Assembly: GCA_036435485.1 (NCBI GenBank) | Contig: CM071601.1 | Location: 184,486,939-184,550,938, forward strand | DNA: 64,000 nucleotides | Origin: Saposhnikovia divaricata | Lineage: Eukaryota; Streptophyta; Magnoliopsida; Apiales; Apiaceae | Direction of reading: 5' to 3' | Shown here: positions 44,600 through 55,800 of the stretch, piece by piece | Position numbering within the stretch: the first letter of the stretch is position 1 | Layout: every line of letters begins with the position of its first letter | Notes under the pieces: generated by a model | Told to the model about the DNA's origin: nothing | Databases searched by the model: none | What the model saw: the letters and a program-made list of their open reading frames with translations, nothing else | Program-made: the position numbers and the translations under genes

Positions 44600-46577
44600 T
44601 AAAAAACCATTTTACTTTTGTAGTAATTGTTGGACGAACTCTGAACAAATTTAATTATAATTCTGAGACTGTAGTAAATTTAAAGGGTCTGCTTGAGCTG
44701 AGCATTATTCTTATTTAATTGAATTGAATATATGAAGGGCAGAAGAAGAGATGTTTGATGTTACCAAACAAGGAACAAGGACATCAGTAGAGCATATGGG
44801 CCACGGCACATGCACTCTTCAGATTTGTTGGGTTGTCATTTCCCAGGCTACCACCACCAGGGAAACCACCCACTCCTCCCCCAGTCTCCCTCTCCAGACC
44901 CTTTAATTTATTCTCCTTTTATATTCTCCTTCTTTAACTAAACTCCTCTTCCTTGTTTTTTATTCTCCCTACCAAATCACATTGCATTCATTTAAACTAA
45001 ACTTATTATGTACATGATTTTTACTCAGATTCAACACAATCTTTGGTGCATTGGTAAACAAACCAACCAACAATAACTGTCTCCACTGAGTTGGTCTATA
45101 AAACTCACTAATATCCTAATTTCGCAACTTCCTTGATTTACATTTTTATTAACAACGTCTAAAGTTCGAGTCTCAGAAAAAACATGTGTGCGTACGTATT
45201 AGAGTAACGGTACCTGTAAAAACTCGGGAGCAAAGTGTAATCAAGATGGAGGGATGAACCCGGGAGCAATCGGCTACAATGAATGTGACAGAAGATAGAT
45301 AAAATATGGGCTGGCATGGGCTTTAATATCTCCCAAGGGACCACTTGTTTCTCTTTCTCAGCCGGTCCCCTCTTTTCTGATCTTCCATCTTTATTCTAGG
45401 CAGCTAAGCTTTGTCATTTTTTATATGGCTCCATGGTCCATATCTCGAATCTAATCTAGATGACCACCCCCGATTCCTCAATCATATCTTTCTTTCTTGA
45501 CTAAAATATATGAGTACTAGCATAATAAGTCAACGCATTGGGTACATTGCTAACATTCCAACCTCCCTCGTAATATAAGTCATGCTTCCCAGGCTGCCAC
45601 AGACTAACAGGCCAGCCCAATTCCCCCTACTGATCTAGCAATACAACTTTTCTACAACATCTTCTATTAGAAGCCCAAAGCCATATCCATAATCTACTTT
45701 TTTGAATTGTTGGAACTCCTGTAATATTATGACTATTGTAATCTCTAATGCCTGTCTGGAGTCCAACTGCTGAGAATCATAGGAAATTACAAAAAGGTTG
45801 CAATAACATTTATATATACTGTATACTCTTTTGGATAATTCGATGAACAATTGTATAATTTTATGGTCAAAACCTTCACAACTGATAAAACAGAAACTGA
45901 TGAAGAAAACATCAAACCATCAAGAATAAAAAATAGTAAACAAACGACCTAACAAAAAAACTAATATAAACACAAACCTCTCGACCTCTGGTCATCCTAA
46001 CTTCATCTACAAGTTCCAAAATGAAACATCAAACTTGAATCCATGCTCAAGCTTTTATCGCTGAGGAGCTGTGTCGTCGTCATAATTTCAAAAAAAAAAA
46101 AAAAACATTTGAGCCTTTGAGCCTGAATTTACCCCATGATGACATCGAAAACAGCCGTAGCCAATTCACCAGCCACCTTAGTCCGCTACGGAGTTATAGT
46201 TTCCAGCAAATAAATCAAAACCCTTTTGATAAGATGCAACACATAAACCCAATATAATAATGCCTTAACAGTGTTAAAATCATCTCACCAAAGCCTTTCC
46301 ATCATTCCTTGCTACTTGTATCAAGTTCTTATTAAACCACACATTTACGAACATCTCAAAACAGTGAACCAAATTAACAAGCAAGACACTTGCTTCCGTA
46401 TCCTTGTTTTGCCTATACCCCTTTATTTCAATTTAGAAAACTAACCAGTAATAACAGACATGTGCGATTATATATGTATACACATATGTACACAAATACA
46501 CATAAATGGCATCTTGTAGCTCTAGTTCAGCACTTTTGCCTTCAACTTAATTGCTTCCCTTCCATCTTTAAACTTAA
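44600..46577. other. Intergenic, nothing recognised
   Basis: Unique AT-rich DNA with an A15 run near 46092. I see no gene, RNA or terminal-repeat structure. Confidence 0.4.
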
Positions 46578-46586
46578 TAATGTAAA

Positions 46587-46697
46587 GACTAATTTGCACT
46601 TTGCATCCCCTTGGTTTGAGCTTATTGCACTTCGCACTCTGTAGTATAATTATATGCACTTTGCAACCCTTAACTTACTAACCCGTTACAGTTTGCA
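46587..46697 (+). repeat. Left terminal inverted repeat of the MuDR-like MULE
   Basis: 111 bp, about 95% identical to the inverted right end. Contains short reiterations of TTTGCA(T/A)CCC and ATTGCACTT. Confidence 0.95.
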
Positions 46698-46876
46698 TCC
46701 CATTGACGATTGGGCCAAAAAATTGACAGAATCTGTTTAATTGGTGAAGGGCATAAATGGAAGAAAAGATAGTAACGGTCAGATTGCAGTTTGTGGGGAG
46801 TATAACACTTCATAAACATATATCACACTAAAACATATGTATACAAAGCTTGGTTCTAACAAATTTTCAGAAAATC

Positions 46877-47227
46877 ATGAGTGAAAGGTGTATATGCGGC
46901 AATTGGATCGTGCAGCAAACGGCTTGGACTGAAGCAAATGCAGGGCGAAGGTTCATCACTTGTTCTAATCGGAGGTGCAACTTGTCATTCCGGTGGGTGG
47001 ACGAACCTCTATATGATCGAGCTCAAACTATCATCCCTGGATTGATTCGTAGAGTGAACAGATTGGAAGCTGAAAAAATTGAATTGGAGTTGGAATTGAA
47101 AGCACAAATAAGAAAAGAAAATGGTGGAAGTCTTCAGTGTAATTGGGCTTTGGTTTTGCTGATTTTGACATGGTTTCTAATCATCACCTACGCCATTTTG
47201 AAGAAAGATGAAGATGAGGAGTGTTGA
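46877..47227 (+). CDS. Small GRF-type zinc finger protein with C-terminal membrane helix, MULE accessory ORF
   Basis: 116 residues from MSERCICGNW. I prefer this Met because the nine codons before it are not family-like. The zf-GRF domain (residues 4-45) has C-x-C at CICG, then TAWTEANAGRRFITCSNRRC and FRWVDEP, with the C/C...C/C zinc ligands. A charged helix follows (RRVNRLEAEKIELELELKAQ, probable coiled coil), then a hydrophobic span (NWALVLLILTWFLIITYAIL) and a short charged tail. The zf-GRF fold binds single-stranded DNA in known proteins; combined with a tail anchor its role here is unknown. It lies 290 bp inside the left end of the MULE and is intact. Similar small plant proteins are annotated widely and may often be transposon cargo. 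Confidence 0.85.
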   Translation: MSERCICGNWIVQQTAWTEANAGRRFITCSNRRCNLSFRWVDEPLYDRAQTIIPGLIRRVNRLEAEKIELELELKAQIRKENGGSLQCNWALVLLILTWFLIITYAILKKDEDEEC

Positions 47228-47400
47228 ATGATGTTAGTGTTAGTGCTGGGTAGTGTTAGTGTTGAATGATGTTGAATGATGTTAGTGTTAGTGTTGAATG
47301 ATGTTGAATGATGTTAGTGTTAGTGTTGAATGATGTTGAATGATGTTAGTGTTAGTGCTGGGCAGTGTTAGTGTTGAATGATGAGGAGTGTTAGTGTTAG
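47225..47400. repeat. Minisatellite GTTAGTGTTGAATGAT
   Basis: Mixture of GTTGAATGAT and GTTAGTGTTA/GTGCTGGGCA units in about 175 bp, starting at the stop codon of the zinc-finger ORF. Likely in its 3' untranslated region. Confidence 0.9.
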
Positions 47401-47687
47401 TGTTAGTCTATAGTTATATAACTACTGGACTAGTCTAACTACTGATGTAATGCTATGTTAGTGATCATTGTAGTTTGAAGTCATATTCCAAGACTTAATA
47501 AACATAAGCTTTTGTCCACCATTACAAATGTTCAGTTATGGTAGATTTGTTCAACATTACACTTCATAAATAAGTTGCATAGATGATTGCATTACAGAAA
47601 GCCAAAACAAATAGTGCCGTTACTACTTTGCAGTTCACTTAAATACATAGCATAAGTCCAAAATAAAAACAAAACTTCAATCAGCAC

Positions 47688-50600
47688 TTAAATTGCTGCA
47701 TCCATTTTCTTTCCAACAACCTTCTGTTTTTTGCACCTGGCCTCATCCAATTTTGTAGCTGAAGTCAGGAGTTGGCCTTCTTTCCCTACGTATGATTCGT
47801 AGTGAACACCTAATGGCCCAACCTTTGTAGGAGCTTTAAATGGCTTCATGACACCTCCATGTGTTGCAGAAATATGTGTCGCGGGCCCTTTCCCCTTGTT
47901 ATTTCCTTTCTTTGTAGCCTCTTCAATGATCTGTGCTTGCTTCTCTTTCTTCTTGGTCTCTATATCAACTTTCTGAATTGACCATAAATATCATTGTCCA
48001 TGAGATGACTAAAATCAAGTAAAAAATAAGACAACAGTACTGAAAAACTGACCTTAGTTTTGCATGTCCTAGAGTTGTGGCCCTCCCCTTTGCAGTAATA
48101 ACAAATGACAGGTTTCTTTACCAGATCAACTCCCTTCTTTTCTTTTTCCTGTTTTTGACCATAAGATCATGTAATAAGCCACTTAAAAATTGAAAGTAAA
48201 TGCAAATAAAAGTAAATGCAAATACATGAGTTATACCTCTTGGTGACATGTCCTTGAATTGTGGCCATATTGATTACATTTTCCACATTTTAGAGTTGTC
48301 CCCTTCCTTTTCAACATTGTAGGGTCATTTTTTCTTGTTTCCACCACATCAGATGTTTTTTTCCTATTTTTTTTGGGCCTACCAGGAGCAACTTTAATAA
48401 TAGGAGGTAGAGGTTCAGTTTCCTCTACCTGGTCCCAAAATTCTTCACCATTTATAGGTTCCAAGATGTGTTCATAGACATTCAAATATTGTCTTCTCTT
48501 GTAGCATTCATGAAGATAATCTAATGGATTTTGTCTCTTGAAGAGGATGCATGCACAAGCATGGAAGCAGGGAATACCTGTTAACTGCCATTTTCGACAT
48601 GCACACTGATGTTGTTTAATGTCCACAACAATCTCATGTCCACCAGAAGTCATGGTGACATGAAATTTATCTCCACCACTCCATACAGGCCTAGCATTTG
48701 TTGCTTTTTCCATTGCCCTAGTTTAAAGAAAATCAATTACATATATATATATATATATATAGGAAATAAGTATAGATAGTGACAATGAAAATAGTGCTTA
48801 CTTATCTAGTTTTTTCAAGGCTTTTGTGCAGAAAATAGTGCTCCTCCCCTCCATTTTGGTTTTTCTCCTTTCAATCCTCTCCATACAGGTAATGTGCATG
48901 TTCTTGAACATAGTTATGATTCCCATCTCTCTGAACTGGTTAATTGCATTGTTAAAAATCTCACACTGATTATTAACGAACATATCTGATTTGCAAGTCT
49001 CCCTGAAGGCTGATCTAGTCCATTGGGACTTTGGTTTATCAGCTAGCCATTTATATGCTTTCAAATTCAGCTGTACAAAATTAAATACATAAAATATGTT
49101 ACATAAAATACATAAGTGCAATTAAGATTTAAAAATCAAAATAATGTTACATGTGTTTACCTTTTTCAGGTTTTCCATGTGTTTGTTAAAATAGTAGTCA
49201 GTAGTTGACTTAGCTGCAGACCAAATTTCCTTTCTAATTCCTATCCCTCTGTGTATATTCCAAAGGTTTCTGTATAAATGCATCACACAGAACCTTTTTT
49301 CAGCTAATGGAAAGTTTGACTCAAGTGCATTTACTAAACCCTGAAATTGACATAAAAATGGATAAGTAACTGAAAATGGATTAGTAATTATTAACTACAA
49401 AATAAAGAAAAACATTAAATGCCACACCTTCTGCCTATCTGAAATAAAGGTGTAGGCTTCATCATTTTGCATCATAAGATCAGCTTTCAGCAATGAAAGG
49501 AACCAATTCCAACTACTAGTGTTTTCAGCTTCAACCTGGGCCCAAGCCAAAGGATACATCCCATCATTGGGATCGGTGGCAACAGCAGTCAATAATATCC
49601 CTTTGAAAGGGCCCTTGAGATGGCATCCGTCCAACCCTATTAATGGTCTACACCCAGACAAAAAACCAGCTTTAAGAGGTCCCAAACAGATATAAAACCT
49701 CTTAAATCTTCTTCTTCCATCTACCCCATCATTAGGCTCTGTCATCAGCTTAACTGTAGAGCCTGGCATTGCTTTCATTAACTCATTACCATAGTTATAC
49801 AACTTCTTAAATTCTTCTTCATGTTTACCAAGAATTGTTTCCTTTGCTTTTCTCATGGCTCTGTAGATCATAGAGTAAGAAACTTGACATTTTAGGTCAT
49901 TGATGACCTGATGGTGGAATGATGCCAGTTTCCAAGTTGGGTTCATCCTGATTTGGTCTTCATATGCTTCTGCAATCCACCTACTGTTTACTTGTTTCTG
50001 TTCCCATGTAGGGTTGCAACTGTGCTTTGTGCATAGAGTTTTGATTTGAATGTTGCTTGATCTTTGCTGCTTAATTCCATGACACTTCCATTGACACCCT
50101 TCAGCACACTTCCATTTGATCTTATCAGCCAAGTTCTTTGTCAGTATTACTGGTCTTTGATGCACTATAGCATGCTTCCTAACAGCAGCTCTAAAAACCT
50201 TTCCACTACTGAACAACATCCCTAGTTCAAATTTTGGATCCTGCATATCAGTGAGCTCATTGAATTCTGGATACTGAGGATCCATCTCATCACATGAAGA
50301 AACTGCCATCCTCTCATCATTACTATCATACATGCTCTGTGAATCATCACTACTACCAAATTCACCTCTTTTCTCATCACCTGTTTCTACATCATCCTCA
50401 AGTAGCAGGAACTGAGGTTTATCTTGTTCTTGGTCTTCAAACTCTTCTCCTTTAGCTTGTACAGATTTATCAACAACCTCACTGTTTATATTGTCCTTTC
50501 CAGTAGCAGGAACAACTCTGTCACTGTGATCAGTTTCAACATCATCCTCATCCAATACAACTGGGGTTTTCTCAGTATTTTTGAACAAGCCCTAAAACAA

Positions 50601-51572
50601 ACACAAAATGAAATTTCATTAGTAATTCCATATTAGTCATAAAGCAAGGCCAACTATGAAAGAATGACAGACAAGGCACTTACTCTTAACATTGAGTACC
50701 TCCCTTTCTTTCTTGTTCTGTATGGAGGGTTTGGAGGAGGTATCCTCCTTTGTCTTCTTTTAGTAGGGGGTGCTTCACTCTGGGTTGAGTCAAGGTTTGA
50801 TGTATCACAATAATATTTAAGTTGTTCCTCCTCTTCAGTGATCTCACCGGCCTACTTTGTTCTTGTTCTCCCATTTTTTCTACTTTTTCTTTCTCACATT
50901 CTTCTCTGATTTCATCAACTACTCTCTCTCTCTCATCTAATTCATATTGTGTGAATGAAAAGTCATAATCAAGCCCATTACAGGTTGGGGTTATGTATAT
51001 GTTAAGAAGGGTAGAGTAGACATGAATCAAGTCACCAAACATTTGGACATGTAAGTCACTCTCAAGAGGCATTATTGAGGATGAGTGCAACTCTCTTCCA
51101 GGAAGTTGTAACCAAACATCAAAACTCCCCTTTTCTAACCCTAATTCTTCCAACATCTCTTGCAACCCAGTCAATGACAAGTCAAAAATCGAAATGCAAT
51201 AAAAAAACGCAACATCCCCACCATTATAATGTTCAAAAAGAGCATCGAACTCTCCACCATAAAACACTTTAAGAGTAAAAAACTCATTACCCACTACACA
51301 TATAAAAGTACAAAACATATATTAATTAAGGGACCACAAAAGCTATATATATTACCAAAAAGGAGGCATATATTACCACAATCACAACCATATTATACTG
51401 TCATAGTATATATTCATGCCATATTTAACAATACAAAGCTAAATAGTTTATTCATCAGTCATGCATGGATAAGAAAGTGAAGTTTAGAAAGATTACAGTC
51501 AATTGCATAATCAGGAAGCTCTTCATCATCTTTCGCACATCCATCCTTCGATCGTCTAAGTTTGCCTTTCAT
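47688..51572 (-). CDS. MuDR-like MULE transposase, eight exons
   Basis: Exons on the minus strand: 51572-51497, 51293-50684, 50591-49428, 49340-49161, 49070-48802, 48717-48237, 48148-48053 and 47972-47688. Domains: PB1-like N-terminus (NEFFTLKVFYGGEFDALFEH); acidic linker; MuDR DNA-binding/zinc region (FELGMLFSSGKVFRAAVRKH, KWKCAEGCQWKCH); transposase core with LIGLDGCHLKG (first Asp), FISDRQKG (second Asp) and FCVMHLYRNLWN; SWIM finger CACRKWQLTGIPCFHACACI; and two zinc knuckles on separate exons (CGKCNQYGHNSRTC and CYYCKGEGHNSRTC). The last exon is Lys-rich. In exon 2 the frame that ends SRPVRSLKRRNN must change near 50850 to reach EAPPTKRRQRRIPPPNPPYR, so either a small intron is missed or the copy has a frameshift. 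Confidence 0.88.
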
Positions 51573-51790
51573 AACTGCTCTTTCAGTGGTATTCAATCAG
51601 ATTAGGGTTTTTCAGAATTGGGGGTAGGGTTTTTCAGAATTGGGGGGAGGGAATTGGGGGATAGTAGAAGGCGGGGAAATAATATTAGGACGGTAATTAA
51701 TCGTAGGTTTATGTTTATGTATGAAATGTCTGAAATACCCCTGTTGACTGACGGTAATGGTCAGATTTAACGGTGCAGTTACAAAAGAAG

Positions 51791-51901
51791 TGCAAACTGT
51801 AGCGGGTTAGTAAGTTAAGGGATGCAAAGTGCATATAGTTATACTAAAGAGTGCCAAGTGCAATAAGCTCAAACCAAGGGGATGTAAAGTGCAAATTAGT
51901 C
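51791..51901 (-). repeat. Right terminal inverted repeat of the MuDR-like MULE
   Basis: Partner of 46587-46697. The transposase start codon is only about 220 bp inside this repeat, so the repeat probably carries its promoter. Confidence 0.95.
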
Positions 51902-51910
51902 TAATGTAAA

Positions 51911-52848
51911 TATATAGACTGCCAAGGTTCAATCCAAAGGATAATCATAAACCTTTCTAATCATAGTAAAGACAATTTTTTCGCACTAGAGAACTTCTGC
52001 AAATTCACCAAACTTGATATATACTAGCGAACAAACTATGGAAGTCCCCTAAAAGTAGATATGATTCCTTGACTATTAAAGATCCAAATTCTTCGGCGCC
52101 CATTCAAATTAGAGAGAACGAAAAAGAGACTGCATAGTGGTTACAGATTGTTAGGAACTTAAATGTGATCTTCTGATCAAACCAGGGGCACCCAACCCTT
52201 GAATTTATACTTAGTACTAACATCCTGCTCTGAATTTTAAATGGGGAGGAAAGCAGATGCAAAGGGAGGAAAATAACATAACTTGCATTCCAAATCTTGC
52301 TCACAAGCGTTCTTTAGAAAGGAAAGCAAGGGAAGAGGGATGCAAATTTTATATGCTTATCAAGTTAATATCATAGAAAGCAGATGACCTATCTAATTGA
52401 TTGTGGTCTAAATTGACACTGTACAAAACCTCATCATTATAGGTTCATCCTCATGCTCTACATCAAATAAACTAAACATTAATGAAATTCGAGGACTACT
52501 ATGAAAGGAAGATATAACCTTTATATCCCCAGATTCTTAAACTGGTACTCTTTTGTGGATAAGGGGAGATAGGAGAGCAAAACTAGTATAACTTTCTCAC
52601 TAAGCAAGATAATATTTACGGAATAAGGGTTTCAAAATGAAACATTAAATACTTCTATCTTTAGCTGTGCATTGCTTGAAAATTGAAAGTTCTTCGTAAA
52701 ATTTAATTCTAAAATATAAAATAGTACAGTTTTAAAATTGTCAATGTCACTTCCATTCAGGAAAAACAATAATTTCATAATCATACAGAGCAACAAACAT
52801 TAATTATTTGGAGAAGAAAAATCCAAGAACAAGCTTTTAAAAAGAAGC
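51911..52848. other. Intergenic, 3' flank of the small split gene
   Basis: Unique AT-rich DNA. No ORF, element or RNA gene recognised. Confidence 0.4.
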
Positions 52849-55800
52849 CTACTCTGTTGCAACCGCGTGATTTGAAACTTCATTGTCCCTCAACTTTTCC
52901 AAAGTAGAAACGCGTTCATCAAGTGATTCGTGTAGACCTTTCATCTATAGAGCAAAATTCAAAATATTATTGATCAGCCAAATTCACAAAATCTCACTGA
53001 TATTAAATCAGGACGACTTCTATCCGTCCCACATAATGTTATAAATGAGGGACATTACACACTGCTTCAGTCAATAAAGTAGCTACACAAGTAGGATGGA
53101 CTATCCGCTAAACTAATTGTTCGCTATGATCATGACATACTAGGATTCAATTTAAGAATAGATAAAAGCAAGTGTTATCTACATTTTTGCTATAGTATTC
53201 TCACACTTTCAACCAACAACAAATATGTGGATTAAATAGTAACCCGAAAATTCCCACTTCCTTTTACAGGATAATTAGTTACGAAAAATGACCATTCATT
53301 GTTTTGAAACCAAACATCCAATAATGTGATCAAAAAATAAATTAATTAATTAAACATACATTAATCAAGATGCTTATGTCATGAAACTGGCGCGAGTTTT
53401 GAGTATTTAAATAATGTTAAACGGGGTCGTTTGGCCTTGTACTAGGTAGACGGTAGTTATATTTAGTACCGTTAGTAGTGGCTGTTAATTGCTGAGTAAT
53501 GGGTATTGGACAGGTGTCATAGTACTATTGTGGTCCAGCCCTCTATATATTATCCATTCCCAATCATAGTGGAACAAGGAATGAATATCTGTTTTCTTGT
53601 TTTTCTTTTCTTCTCTGCATTTTTCTATTTCTTTCTTTCTTGTTGTGACAAACTGGTATCAGAGCCAGTGCATTCTTGGCAGCTTCCATGGCAGATAAAA
53701 ACGCCATAAATCAACATGAGAAGGCTATATCTACTCTGGAGTCAGGGGTTGAAGGACTGAGGCTCAATATGGAGGAGAACAAGGTTAAACTGGCTTCCAT
53801 TGATGATACTATTAGCCAGCTAGCAGATTCAAACAAAGGGTTACGCCAAGATTTTCAGACATTAATGGACTGGGTTAAGAAAGGACATTCTGGGGGTGAG
53901 AAAGGAAAGGCCCAAGAGTTGGGGGAAGGAGGTTCATCTGTTCATGGACCTAATACTACAACAGGTAACATTCTTGTTAATCCCCAAACTCCTACTAGGT
54001 TTGGTACTATTAATGAAGGTGTTAACATGTATGACCATATGCATCAAATACTGTTGACTCCTAATAGTTCTGTTAATCAAATGGGGCCTGTGCCTTTAGA
54101 TTTTAATAATATGGTGAAGAAAGTCACCTTTGCTCCTGATAACCAAAACCTCACCTCTGCTATGCAACTCCAGCAACTAAGATCAACTCAACCACCACTA
54201 TACTATCCTCCTGTAAATCATCCACATATGCCTTTTGTGCAGGGACTTAATCCACTACCCTCCATTTATAACTCACTTTACACATTACCACCTTATAACA
54301 CCAGCAAAGGGGGTACTAATTTATATACTGGACAAACACCCCCTGTTATTCCTCCTCTCTCACAAACTCAACCTTTCACCACTGTTGGATCCACCACACA
54401 AGCCAGTACTAACAACCAATCTTGGGTGCATTCTGATGGCCCTCATTCCAAACAGACCTACTCAAACTATTCCTATAAACCCCCTAAAGTGGACTTTCCT
54501 AAGTTTGAGGGAAAGAATCCAAGGTCTTGGATTAGCAAATGTGAAAAATATTTTCAACTTCACCCTAACCTGGATGCTCGAGCTAGAGTGGTGTGTGCCA
54601 CTATATACTTGGAGGGAGAGGCTGATGTGTGGTATAGGTCCATTGCAGAAGAAAAACCATTCCTCCATTGGAATGAGTTTACTGTGTTGGTTTGTAATAG
54701 TTTCTCTAAGGTTGGCTATGAGAATTTAGTGGGGCAATTCAATAAACTGATGCAAAAGGGGAAGGTTGAAGAGTATATCACTCAGTTTGATGAGTTGAGA
54801 AGTCATGTTATGGCACAAGAAGGGCATCACGGTGAGTCTTATTATATTGACACTTTCATTAGTGGGCTGAAGGATGAATTAGCTCAAGCCTTGTATAATC
54901 ACAGACCATCCACCCTGCAGGAAGCCAGAAATATGGCTAGAGGACAGGAGTATCTGTTAGATGTGTTAGACAAAAGATACAAGGGACCTTCAAAGGCCTA
55001 TGGATCCACCCCTAAAAGTGGTTATGTTGCTGGTAAAAGTTACAGTGGGGTGCAGAAATTTGAGAATAGAAACACAGGGGTGGGAGAGACTAAGAAATTG
55101 TCATTGGCTGAAATCTCTGAGAAAAAGAAGAAAGGCTTATGCTTCCATTGTGATGAAAAATTCATACCTGGCCATGATTGCAGAAAGAAGAAATTGTATG
55201 TGATTCTAGATGATGAGCCTTGCCAGGAAGAAGAAGGGTGCACTGAAGAATTAGCCTTGATTTGGGAGGATGAAAAGCTAGAATGTGAGACCACTGAGGC
55301 TGCTATTTCTCTTCATGCTCTGGCTGGTTCTAAAGGAAACCACACCCTCAAGGTTGCTGGTTTAATGAAGGGTAAAGAGATAAGCATTTTGATTGATTCT
55401 GGTTCAGCTCACAACTTCATTTCACAGAAGCTACTTAAGCAATTGCAGCTGCCAAGTGCACCATGTGAAACCTTCAATGTTACTGTGGCAAATGGAGATA
55501 AACTACAATGCAACAAGACTGTTGATGTTGCTAACTGGAGTATGGATGGAAAGTCTTTTAAAACTAGTATGAACATCATTCCATTAGGTGGATATGATGT
55601 CATTTTGGGGGTTACATGGATGCAAACTGTGAGCCCAGTAACATTTGACTTTACTAGGAAGAGTATCTCTATTAATTGGGAAAAGGAGAAGGTGGTTTTG
55701 CTGCAAGATACTGAGGAATCTCATATTGTATTGGAACCAGAAGTAAAAAAGGGTTTCAAGTACAGTGAAGATGATGTGTATTTTCTAATTCAGGTTTCCC

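Larger units (their letters stand above)
46587..51901. mobile_element. Complete MuDR-like MULE with 111-bp inverted repeats and 9-bp target duplication
   Basis: Terminal inverted repeats 46587-46697 and 51791-51901, starting GACTAATTTGCACTTT, differ at 6 of 111 positions. Identical 9-bp TAATGTAAA flanks both ends (46578-46586 and 51902-51910), the Mutator hallmark. The 5.3 kb interior carries a MuDR-type transposase (-) reading inward from the right end and a small GRF-zinc-finger ORF (+) reading inward from the left end, the two converging near 47.5 kb. The two-gene convergent layout resembles autonomous MuDR (mudrA plus mudrB), although the second gene is not recognisably mudrB. Confidence 0.95.
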
